Shown here: piece after piece, positions 1 through 5,582 of the stretch
How positions within the stretch are numbered: the first letter of the stretch is position 1
How the letters are laid out: every line of letters starts with the position of its first letter
DNA from: T1SED10-198M sp003554345 [NCBI: Candidatus Sumerlaeota bacterium]
Lineage (GTDB): Bacteria; Sumerlaeota; T1SED10-198M
DNA: 9,078 bases
Assembly: GCA_003554345.1 (NCBI GenBank)
Contig: PWGE01000260.1
Span: forward strand, 1-9,078
Direction: 5' to 3'
Translations under genes and position numbers: made by a program
The notes under the pieces: generated by a model
What the model was told of the DNA's origin: nothing
Databases searched by the model: none
The model's input: the letters and a program-made list of their open reading frames with translations, nothing else

Positions 1-19
1 TACACTATTTTTACTCATA

Positions 20-63
20 TGTCAAGTGGGGTTATTATAGCGTATATTTTAGTCTATACGCAA
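20..63 (-). promoter_or_regulatory. Candidate minus-strand promoters for a gene beyond the left edge
   Basis: Two overlapping signals are visible on the minus strand. A perfect TATAAT lies at 39-34, with a poor -35 candidate TTGCGT at 63-58 (18-base spacer). A perfect TTGACA lies at 25-20; a 17-base spacer would put its -10 box at 2 and beyond, where the visible first two bases are TA as expected, but the rest is off the window. Either would start a transcript leaving the window leftwards, which fits a new transcription unit after rpsP. This is sequence pattern only. Confidence 0.3.
40..61. repeat. Inverted repeat GCGTATA-N8-TATACGC, possible operator
   Basis: A perfect 7-bp inverted repeat (40-46 and 55-61) with an 8-base AT-rich spacer. 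It fills the space between the weak -35 candidate (63-58) and the TATAAT (39-34) of the minus-strand promoter candidate, where an operator would often lie. The 22-bp dyad size suits a dimeric helix-turn-helix regulator, but no regulator is identified. Confidence 0.35.
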
Positions 64-149
64 AAGTGGGCGTAAATAGTGTTAAAATGGGGTTTATCAC
101 AAAAGGTTTAGTAAAGTCACGTTAGGGTTAGCTGTTTTTTTATTCTTTG

Positions 150-169
150 GAGCAAATAAGTATTTGCTC
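150..169 (-). terminator. Hairpin just downstream of rpsP, weak terminator or 3'-end stabiliser
   Basis: GAGCAAATA (150-158) and TATTTGCTC (161-169) are perfect inverted repeats, giving 8 usable base pairs around a tight AAGT loop. It starts about 10 nt after the rpsP stop codon. No U-run follows on the minus strand (the next bases are purine- and A-rich), so it is not a standard intrinsic terminator. A Rho-dependent end, a processed 3' end or a stabilising hairpin are alternatives. Confidence 0.4.
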
Positions 170-178
170 ATTTCCACT

Positions 179-694
179 TTATTCCTGTGAGGTATCCTTT
201 TTATCATGAGCATGTTCTGCATCTCTTTCTTCCTCTTCCGTTTCTTCGGATTTTTCCTCTGTGGTTGTCTCGGTTTCTGTCGGGGAAGTTTCTTCTTTTT
301 CTGAGGAAGAATCGGCACTCTTTTCTTCTGCTGTTGGTGTCACTTCTTTCTTTTCTGTGGTTTGTTCGGACGATTCCTGTGAGGTCTGTTCTGCAGTCGA
401 TGTTTCGGGGGTTTCTTTGCTTCCTTTATCGCCGTATTTTTCATGGTGAAACTTCTTTGTTATACCCAGTCTTTTAAATAAATTTTTTACGATAAGTGAT
501 GGTTGAGCCCCCTGGCGTAACCAGTGGAGAGCCCGCTCTTCATCAACATGGAGCCGGGGTTCTTCAAAATGGGGTTGATAGTATCCTATTCTTTCAATAA
601 AAGCTCCGTCGCGCTTTTTTCTCGAGTCAATGACTATCATACGAAAAGCAGGGCTGTGTTTTCGTCCCATTCTCTTTAATCTGATTTTTAACAT
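179..694 (-). CDS. rpsP: 30S ribosomal protein S16 with long acidic C-terminal tail
   Basis: Component of the small ribosomal subunit body that binds 16S rRNA and aids 30S assembly. Residues 1 to about 82 form the complete S16 domain: it opens MLKIRLKRMGRKHSPAFR, then VIDSRKKRDG, IERIGYYQP and the WLRQGAQPS segment, ending near LFKRLGI. S16 is usually 80-90 aa, but this protein has 171. The last 81 residues are low-complexity and by my count contain about 24 Glu, 16 Thr and 12 Ser, with no visible fold. The start is fixed by a strong AAGGAGG (707-701) six nt before ATG and by the conserved N-terminus. It lies 28 nt after the ffh stop and probably shares its transcript. The S16 identity is certain; the tail function is unknown. 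Confidence 0.97.
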   Translation of the reverse strand: MLKIRLKRMGRKHSPAFRMIVIDSRKKRDGAFIERIGYYQPHFEEPRLHVDEERALHWLRQGAQPSLIVKNLFKRLGITKKFHHEKYGDKGSKETPETSTAEQTSQESSEQTTEKKEVTPTAEEKSADSSSEKEETSPTETETTTEEKSEETEEEERDAEHAHDKKDTSQE

Positions 695-722
695 TCAATT
701 CCTCCTTATTATTCGATGTATT

Positions 723-2057
723 TTACTTAAAGGGAAACATTTGTTTCATTCGAGCCATTTTTTTGGGATTCTTAAACATCTTCATCATCTTCTTCATTTG
801 ATTGAAATTTTTGATTAACTTGTTGACGTCCTGTACCCGGGTTCCACTTCCCCTCGCAATTCTTTTTCGTCGACTCCCATTTAATATTTTCGGTTTTTTT
901 CGCTCCAGCGGGGTCATGGAAAGAATGATGGCTTCCGTTTTCTTTAACTCTTTCGCTGAATCCTGCATGTTTATATTACCTTTTAAACGCTGGGAACCGG
1001 GAATCATGTCGAATATTTTATCCAGGGAGCCCATCTTCTTGACCTGGTGAAGTTGTTCCAGAAAATCTTCCAGTGTGAACTGCTGTTTTTTTATCTTTCG
1101 CTCTAATTCTTTGGCTTTTTTATGATCTACTGATTCCTGCGCTTTTTCAACCAGGCTGACAACATCTCCCATTCCTAAAATCCGGGAAACCATTCGCTCC
1201 GGGTGAAACTCTTCAAGGTCGGATAGTTTCTCGCCGGTTCCGGCAAATTTGATGGGTTTTCCCGTTACATATTTTATGGAAAGAGCGGCACCGCCCCGGG
1301 CATCACCGTCCAGCTTGGTCAGACATACCACATCCATCCCGACTTTGTTATGAAAGGTGCTGGCTATATTGACCGCTTCCTGTCCGGTCATGGCATCAGC
1401 TACAAAAAGGATTTCGTTCAAAGTAACTTCTTTTTTTATCTCATTGAGTTCTTCCATCAGGGGTTCGTCGATTTGCAGCCGACCAGCAGTGTCAATGATA
1501 ACAGTGTCCAGGGAGTTTTGCTCCGCATACTTCAAAGCCTCCCGGCATATCTCGGGAGGTGACATGTCGGTGTCGCCGGCATAGACAGGAACATCTATGG
1601 ACTTACCAAGCGTTTTGAGTTGCTCTATCGCTGCCGGACGGTAAATATCACCCGCTACCAGCAGAGGTCGGTGATATTTCTTTTTCAGGTAGACGGCCAG
1701 TTTACCGGCATGGGTTGTTTTTCCGGAACCCTGTAAGCCGACCAGCATGATGGTGGCAGGTTTGTTTTTCTCCAGTTCCAGGCCGGAGAAACCCTCTCCC
1801 ATGATATTGACCATTTCATCGTGAATGATTTTTACAAATGCCTGCCCCGGAGATACGGATTTGACCACTTTCCGTCCTAACGCCTTTTCCTTTACCTTTG
1901 CCAGCAGCTCCTTGACTATTTTGTAGTTCACATCAGCTTCTAGAAGAGCTATGCGAATTTCTCTAATGGCTTCATCAACATTTTTTTCGTTGATGATTCC
2001 CTGGCCTTTTATTTTTTGAAATATATCGTCAAATCTTTCAGTTAATCTTTCAAACAT
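723..2057 (-). CDS. ffh: Signal recognition particle GTPase Ffh (SRP54)
   Basis: Protein subunit of the bacterial SRP. It binds 4.5S/6S SRP RNA and signal sequences of nascent membrane or secreted proteins, and delivers ribosomes to FtsY in a GTP-dependent cycle. At 444 aa it has the family length. Domain order: helical N domain (about 1-90); G domain (about 100-297) with P-loop GLQGSGKTT at 107-115, DTAGR at 189-193, TKLD at 247-250 and DARGG at 252-256; Met-rich M domain (about 325-444) with the RNA-binding SRRKRIARGSG at 395-405 and a KKMMKMF stretch near 422-428. The start MFERLTERF matches family starts. Shine-Dalgarno is weak (only an A-rich AAAAAGAA), and the ATG follows the ylxM stop by 6 nt, which suggests translational coupling. 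No SRP RNA gene is seen in the window. Confidence 0.98.
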   Translation of the reverse strand: MFERLTERFDDIFQKIKGQGIINEKNVDEAIREIRIALLEADVNYKIVKELLAKVKEKALGRKVVKSVSPGQAFVKIIHDEMVNIMGEGFSGLELEKNKPATIMLVGLQGSGKTTHAGKLAVYLKKKYHRPLLVAGDIYRPAAIEQLKTLGKSIDVPVYAGDTDMSPPEICREALKYAEQNSLDTVIIDTAGRLQIDEPLMEELNEIKKEVTLNEILFVADAMTGQEAVNIASTFHNKVGMDVVCLTKLDGDARGGAALSIKYVTGKPIKFAGTGEKLSDLEEFHPERMVSRILGMGDVVSLVEKAQESVDHKKAKELERKIKKQQFTLEDFLEQLHQVKKMGSLDKIFDMIPGSQRLKGNINMQDSAKELKKTEAIILSMTPLERKKPKILNGSRRKRIARGSGTRVQDVNKLIKNFNQMKKMMKMFKNPKKMARMKQMFPFK

Positions 2058-2063
2058 TTCTTT

Positions 2064-2411
2064 TTATACCCCGCGAGTGGTTTTTTCCAGAAGTTTTTCC
2101 AGGTCTTTGACAAGTGCTGGCGATTGATCCCGGTACTTTAACATGAGTTGACGTATCTGCTCGATGAATTCTAAAAAATGCAGGGTGCTTTCCCATTCCC
2201 TTAAAATATCCCTGTGCTGGGAAATAATTTGATGTACCCTTTGCCTGCTTATGTGGTGATCCCTTGCGATTTCTTCGTAAGAGGCATTATCAAAATAATA
2301 CCTTTTCATCATTTCACGGCTTCTGATATCCAGAATATTTCCGTAAAAAGCTACTAAGTCGCTGATGTAAGCGTATTCTTCGAAAGAGTGTCGATTATTT
2401 TTCTGATTCAT
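2064..2411 (-). CDS. ylxM: YlxM/p13-family helix-turn-helix protein, SRP-associated
   Basis: Small protein of the UPF0122/YlxM family (115 aa, usual length about 105-120). It is typically encoded directly before ffh and in streptococci has been linked to SRP function through interaction with Ffh, FtsY and scRNA. An HTH resembling sigma-70 region 4 is visible at about residues 44-70 (SYEEIARDHHISRQRVHQII). A charged helical tail follows, with EFIEQIRQLMLKYR near 81-94. The ATG is bounded by an in-frame TAA at 2426-2424, five codons upstream, so the ORF cannot extend further. No Shine-Dalgarno is present. The promoter -10 box ends only 9 nt before the ATG, implying a leaderless or nearly leaderless message. 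First gene of ylxM-ffh-rpsP. Confidence 0.9.
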   Translation of the reverse strand: MNQKNNRHSFEEYAYISDLVAFYGNILDIRSREMMKRYYFDNASYEEIARDHHISRQRVHQIISQHRDILREWESTLHFLEFIEQIRQLMLKYRDQSPALVKDLEKLLEKTTRGV

Positions 2412-2420
2412 AACTGAGTA

Positions 2421-2448
2421 ATTTTAAAGGAATTTGATGGCATGTCAA
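2421..2448 (-). promoter_or_regulatory. Sigma-70-type promoter of ylxM-ffh-rpsP
   Basis: Minus strand TTGACA (2448-2443, perfect consensus), 16-base spacer, TAAAAT (2426-2421, 5 of 6). Transcription would be expected to start around 2415-2411, giving a leader of 0 to about 4 nt before the ylxM ATG at 2411. This agrees with the missing Shine-Dalgarno. The -10 box overlaps the in-frame TAA that bounds ylxM. It is the best promoter match in the window. Confidence 0.7.
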
Positions 2449-2491
2449 GATAATATGTTGACGAGGCTGTCTGCCCTGTGAAAAGGTGATT

Positions 2492-2590
2492 ATGTTGTTT
2501 TTCCTGTTCTGTTTTGTCCGGTATTGCCACTCTTTTTCTGCAGACTGGAAGGACTGGACTCTCTGTCATTATCGATTATCATTTTTATAA
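2492..2590 (+). CDS. Possible tiny hydrophobic peptide (32 aa), uncertain
   Basis: Plus-strand ORF opposite the direction of every other gene, in a stretch with no gene on the minus strand. ATG is preceded by AAAAGGTGATT, which resembles an extended Shine-Dalgarno. The product begins MLFFLFCFVRYC and is hydrophobic at the N-terminus, with four Trp/Cys-rich turns later (ADWKDWTLC). Its TAA stop overlaps the ATG of the next small ORF (TAATG). No convincing plus-strand promoter was found and no family is recognised. It could be chance. Confidence 0.2.
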   Translation: MLFFLFCFVRYCHSFSADWKDWTLCHYRLSFL

Positions 2591-2709
2591 TGAATACCTG
2601 GTTTCGTCATTTTCGATATCTTATGAAAGCCTTCTGTCTCAATAAGGTTGCCTGGCTTATTGCCCGTATCTACCTGCCCCCTTATTTACGTAAAAAAGGA
2701 CGTAAATAA
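2590..2709 (+). CDS. Possible tiny basic/aromatic peptide (39 aa), uncertain
   Basis: Starts ATG at 2590, overlapping the stop of the preceding 32-aa ORF by one base. The product begins MNTWFRHFRYLMKAF, has a central hydrophobic run (VAWLIARIYLPPYL) and ends in RKKGRK, an amphipathic or membrane-associated composition. The same frame is open back to 2482 and could start at TTG 2524, giving 61 aa. The stop TAA (2707-2709) lies inside the stem of the hairpin at 2706-2740, so this ORF and the convergent HIT gene would end at the same structure. No recognised family and no own Shine-Dalgarno. Support comes only from the open frame, the overlap and the hairpin placement. Confidence 0.25.
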   Translation: MNTWFRHFRYLMKAFCLNKVAWLIARIYLPPYLRKKGRK

Positions 2710-2740
2710 ATAACCCGCTTTTCTTATAAGGGTTATTTAT
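2706..2740. terminator. Hairpin overlapping the HIT stop codon, putative terminator of the six-gene operon
   Basis: Perfect 11-bp inverted repeat (2706-2716 and 2730-2740) with a 13-base loop. CCC/GGG is at the loop end and A/T pairs at the base. Read on the minus strand, the 3' arm GGGTTATTTAT runs into TT and then ACG, so the U-rich stretch is mainly within the stem. The HIT stop codon (2735-2733) lies in one arm and the stop of the plus-strand 39-aa ORF (2707-2709) in the other. A bidirectional terminator is possible. Confidence 0.5.
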
Positions 2741-3230
2741 CCCGGTTATTAAAGGCAGAACGAAGTTTGCGAACCGATTCGCGGGGGTCTTCAACAATTA
2801 TCCGGTCGTCGTTGATTATATCCAGAAATCCTATTTCATTGGCATATCGTGGGACTACATGAAAATGGAGATGTTCTATGCTTGCTCCGGCTACACGTCC
2901 CTCATTACATCCCATGTTGAAACCCTGTGGCGTATATGTGTCCTGGAGGACATCAAGACATAATACGTGCAGACGGTGTAGTTCTGCGGCATCTTCAGCA
3001 CTCAGATTCCGGTATTGTTCAACGTGTTCTTTGGGAAATATGAGAATATGGCCGGGATTGTAAGGATACAGGTTGGCAGAAACGATGAATTTTTCGGTTT
3101 GATACACAGAAAGATTGATGACATTCTCATTTTCATTACGTATGGCACAGAATATGCAATGTACAGGTGGTCTTTCTCCACGAACATAATCCATTTTTGA
3201 TGGAACATACAGATTTTTTCTTTCATGCAT
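2733..3230 (-). CDS. HIT-family nucleotide hydrolase/transferase (Ap4A phosphorylase-like branch)
   Basis: Histidine-triad protein of 165 aa acting on nucleotide phosphoanhydrides or adenylylated substrates; the exact substrate is not predictable. The catalytic triad is H120-L-H122-F-H124 in EHLHFHVVP. The N-terminal CIFC (C25, C28), with H69 (FPKEHVEQY) and probably H120, forms the structural zinc site of this branch. NPGHILIFPK at 58-67 is a typical HIT core strand. The opening NLYVPSKMDYVRG is the branch-specific LWAPWRMEYI-like start, which supports the chosen ATG. AAAAGGAG lies 9 nt upstream. The ORF overlaps the end of nth by 8 nt, so it is co-transcribed and probably coupled. Last gene of the long operon; the hairpin at its stop is the likely end. 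Confidence 0.92.
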   Translation of the reverse strand: MHERKNLYVPSKMDYVRGERPPVHCIFCAIRNENENVINLSVYQTEKFIVSANLYPYNPGHILIFPKEHVEQYRNLSAEDAAELHRLHVLCLDVLQDTYTPQGFNMGCNEGRVAGASIEHLHFHVVPRYANEIGFLDIINDDRIIVEDPRESVRKLRSAFNNRDK

Positions 3231-3876
3231 GGCTTGGCACTCCTTTTTGAGGGCACAATTTCTTGAGAGGGCAGGCCGAACACTCAGGCTTGCGGGCGGT
3301 ACAATATTCTCTGCCCAGGCTGATCAATAGGTGACCAAAATTTGTCCATTCTTCAGAAGGTAATATTTCTGCCAGTTCTCTTTCGATTTTGACAGGATCT
3401 TTTTGCCTGGTGAGTTCCAGACGAAATGCAATTCGCTTCACATGAGTATCAACCACTATACCGGGTTTATGAAAGGCATTGCCCAGAACAACGTTGGCGG
3501 TTTTTCGTCCCACACCCGGCAGTTTGGTCAGTTCCTCCAGAGAAGAAGGTACTGTTCCCCCGTGTTCTTCTAATACAATGCGGGCACTTTCCCTGATAGT
3601 ACGGGCTTTGTTATGATAAAAACCGGTGGATCGGATATCTTCTTCTAACTCTTCTATTGGAATGTTTGCGTATTGTTCCAGAGTATGGTATTTATTAAAG
3701 AGTTTTTTTGTTACTTTGTTCACCCTTTTGTCTGTACATTGGGCCGACAGAATGGTGGCAACCAGTAATTCCCAGGGACTAGAAAAAGTAAGGCTGCACC
3801 TGGCGTTTGGATATTCCTTCTTTAAAAGGGTGATTATTTGTGAAGTCTTTGCTTGCTTTCTCTTAGTATGCGACAT
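3223..3876 (-). CDS. nth: Endonuclease III (DNA glycosylase/AP lyase)
   Basis: Removes oxidised pyrimidines and cleaves abasic sites by beta-elimination in base excision repair. At 217 aa it has the usual length. SPWELLVATILSAQCTD at 33-49 is the conserved N-terminal helix region. The helix-hairpin-helix LPGVGRKTA at 119-127 carries the catalytic Lys125, and VDTHVKR contains catalytic Asp143. The C-terminal [4Fe-4S] cluster loop is intact as C192-X6-C199-X2-C202-X5-C208. The start codon lies within the 3' end of polX (43-nt overlap in another frame), with GGGGAG about 11 nt upstream. Alignment to E. coli Nth from memory places the start at or very near this Met. The overlap with another repair gene suggests coordinated base-excision-repair expression. 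Confidence 0.97.
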   Translation of the reverse strand: MSHTKRKQAKTSQIITLLKKEYPNARCSLTFSSPWELLVATILSAQCTDKRVNKVTKKLFNKYHTLEQYANIPIEELEEDIRSTGFYHNKARTIRESARIVLEEHGGTVPSSLEELTKLPGVGRKTANVVLGNAFHKPGIVVDTHVKRIAFRLELTRQKDPVKIERELAEILPSEEWTNFGHLLISLGREYCTARKPECSACPLKKLCPQKGVPSHA

Positions 3877-5582
3877 GAATTCATAAACTCCCCGGCATCT
3901 AATGTGTTCATAATATTGGTGGGTTGAGCCCAGCCTTTTCGGGCAACATTCACGCCATAGTAAATATCCTCGAACATCTGCTCGCTATGACCGTCCGGCG
4001 TGATAACGAGAGCAACCCCCATGCTGAGGGCTTTCTGTACTTGCCGCCAATCAAGGTCCATTCGCTTGGGCTGACCGTTTATTTCAATCCATGTGCCCGT
4101 TTTCTGACAAGCCTGTAAAATCTCTGGCATGTCTATCGAATAGGGTTCCCGTTGAAGAAGCAGCCTGCCCGTAGGATGACCAAGAATAGTAGTGAAGGGG
4201 TTTTCTATTGCCCGTATGACTCTTTCTGTCATTTTTTCTCTGCTCATATTGAAATGAGAATGAACAGAGGCTATGATGAAATCAAATTGTTCCAGAATGT
4301 GTGGCGGATAGTCCAGATTCCCATCAGGCAGGATATCACTTTCGATACCTTTGAGCAAAGTAATATCTGGATATTTACCCTCTAACTCCTCTATTTCTGC
4401 CCATTGTTCGTATAGTTTTTCTTCTGTAAGACCGCCTGCATAATATGCCGATTGACTGTGATCGCTGATTCCAAGGTATTCATATCCTTCTTCTATTGCT
4501 TTTGATATAATTTCTTCTAACCTGATTCTGCCATCACTGAGGGGGGTGTGACAGTGTAAAAGACCTTTTAAGTCGCTTTTTTTTACCAGACGAATGGATT
4601 CGTTTTCTTTGAAGTATTCGAATTCTCCCATATCTTCTCTTAATTCCGGCAGAATATAAGGGAATCCGAGATGGTTATAAATATCTTTTTCAGTACTTGA
4701 TAAAAGAGGAGAGCCCTTTTCGGTAAACAGTCCGTATTCATTTAATTTGTATCCTTTTGACTGTGCTATCTTGCGCAACCGGGTATTGTGTTCTCTGGAA
4801 CCGGTAAAATAATTCAGGGCGTAGGGAAAAGACTTTTGGGATACATTTCGAAGATCGACCTGTATGCCATTTTGAAGTATAACAGAGCTTTTAGTATTTC
4901 CTTTTAGGAGAACCTCCGACACTTCTGAATAAGAAGTGAAAATATTCATAACCTGAGGATGTGAAGTGGCAATAACAATGTCGATATCCCCGATAACCTC
5001 TTTTTTACGGCGAAGACTGCCGGCGAATTCCATACAAAGGGGAGAAACCTGTTTTTGAAGATATTGCAAATATTGTTGGGCTATGTGATAACCAGTACTA
5101 TAGTAAAAACGGTTCTGTATGTTTCGCAGGAGTTTAAGGCCCTGAAGAATATTTTTTTCACTTTTGGGGCCAAAGCCTTCAACTTCGCGAATCTTCTTCT
5201 CGACCGCCAATTTTTCCAGCTCATCAGAAGAGGTTATTCCAAAGCGCTTATGCAGGGCATATATCTTTTTAGCTCCCAGTCCGGGTATTTTGAGAAGTTC
5301 CGGTAATCCGGCCGGTGTTTGATTTTTGAGCTCTTGCAGCAGAGTGGATTCTTTCTTTTCCAGAATTTCAATAACTTTCTCTTTTATACCGGTACCAATG
5401 CCTCTTATGTCAACATTAAGAGTGCCGGTTTCGGGTTTGTACCTTTCTGCGAGAGGCCAGGTAAGATGCCGTATAGAACGGGCAGCGTTTTCGTAGGCGC
5501 GCACCTTGAAGGGATTTTCTCCGTTTAGATTAAGATAAACAGCAATCTCTTCTAAAATATCCGCTAGTTCTTCATTTCCCAT
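3834..5582 (-). CDS. polX: DNA polymerase/3'-5' exonuclease PolX (family X polymerase with PHP domain)
   Basis: Bacterial PolX of 582 aa, close to the usual 570-580, proposed to fill short gaps and trim 3' ends in base excision and end repair. Order: 8-kDa-like domain with helix-hairpin-helix LLKIPGLGAKKI (96-107) and a second HhH-like VEGFGPKSEKN (134-144). The polymerase palm follows with GS at 188-189, metal-binding D199 and D201 in GDIDIVI, D243 in IQVDLR, and TGSREHN at 260-266. The C-terminal PHP domain has H343/H345 in HCHTPLSDG, SDH at 373-375, E414, HSH at 441-443, GHP at 468-470 and PDGH at 529-532. Both metal sites look complete. Its ATG overlaps the stop of the TPR gene (TAATG); Shine-Dalgarno is poor, so coupling is likely. 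Confidence 0.97.
   Translation of the reverse strand: MGNEELADILEEIAVYLNLNGENPFKVRAYENAARSIRHLTWPLAERYKPETGTLNVDIRGIGTGIKEKVIEILEKKESTLLQELKNQTPAGLPELLKIPGLGAKKIYALHKRFGITSSDELEKLAVEKKIREVEGFGPKSEKNILQGLKLLRNIQNRFYYSTGYHIAQQYLQYLQKQVSPLCMEFAGSLRRKKEVIGDIDIVIATSHPQVMNIFTSYSEVSEVLLKGNTKSSVILQNGIQVDLRNVSQKSFPYALNYFTGSREHNTRLRKIAQSKGYKLNEYGLFTEKGSPLLSSTEKDIYNHLGFPYILPELREDMGEFEYFKENESIRLVKKSDLKGLLHCHTPLSDGRIRLEEIISKAIEEGYEYLGISDHSQSAYYAGGLTEEKLYEQWAEIEELEGKYPDITLLKGIESDILPDGNLDYPPHILEQFDFIIASVHSHFNMSREKMTERVIRAIENPFTTILGHPTGRLLLQREPYSIDMPEILQACQKTGTWIEINGQPKRMDLDWRQVQKALSMGVALVITPDGHSEQMFEDIYYGVNVARKGWAQPTNIMNTLDAGEFMNSCRILRESKQRLHK

Larger units (their letters stand above)
1..178. other. Intergenic region downstream of rpsP, reaching the left edge
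   Basis: No ORF of convincing coding character is visible on either strand. The stretch contains a hairpin next to the rpsP stop codon and, nearer the edge, promoter-like boxes and an inverted repeat that read leftwards on the minus strand. The genes that often follow rpsP in bacteria (a KH-domain protein, rimM, trmD, rplS) do not start within these 178 bases. If they are next, they have their own promoter beyond the edge. Confidence 0.6.

Noticed and set aside
150-169. Canonical Rho-independent terminator for rpsP
   Set aside because: The stem is good, but no U-run follows on the minus strand, so it is recorded only as a weak terminator or 3'-end hairpin.
187-477. 96-aa plus-strand ORF antisense to the S16 tail
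   Set aside because: It is the complement of a Glu/Ser/Thr-rich low-complexity frame, which automatically gives a long Phe/Leu/Ser-rich open frame. No ribosome binding site or conservation argument supports it.
2412-2732. SRP RNA or another named RNA gene next to ffh
   Set aside because: The conserved SRP RNA apical region (GGAAGCAGCC-type tetraloop and symmetric loop) is not found here or in 8440-9078, and no tRNA cloverleaf is apparent.
3002-3283. 93-aa minus-strand ORF over the HIT gene
   Set aside because: It is an out-of-frame shadow of the HIT gene, whose own frame has the zinc and HxHxH motifs.
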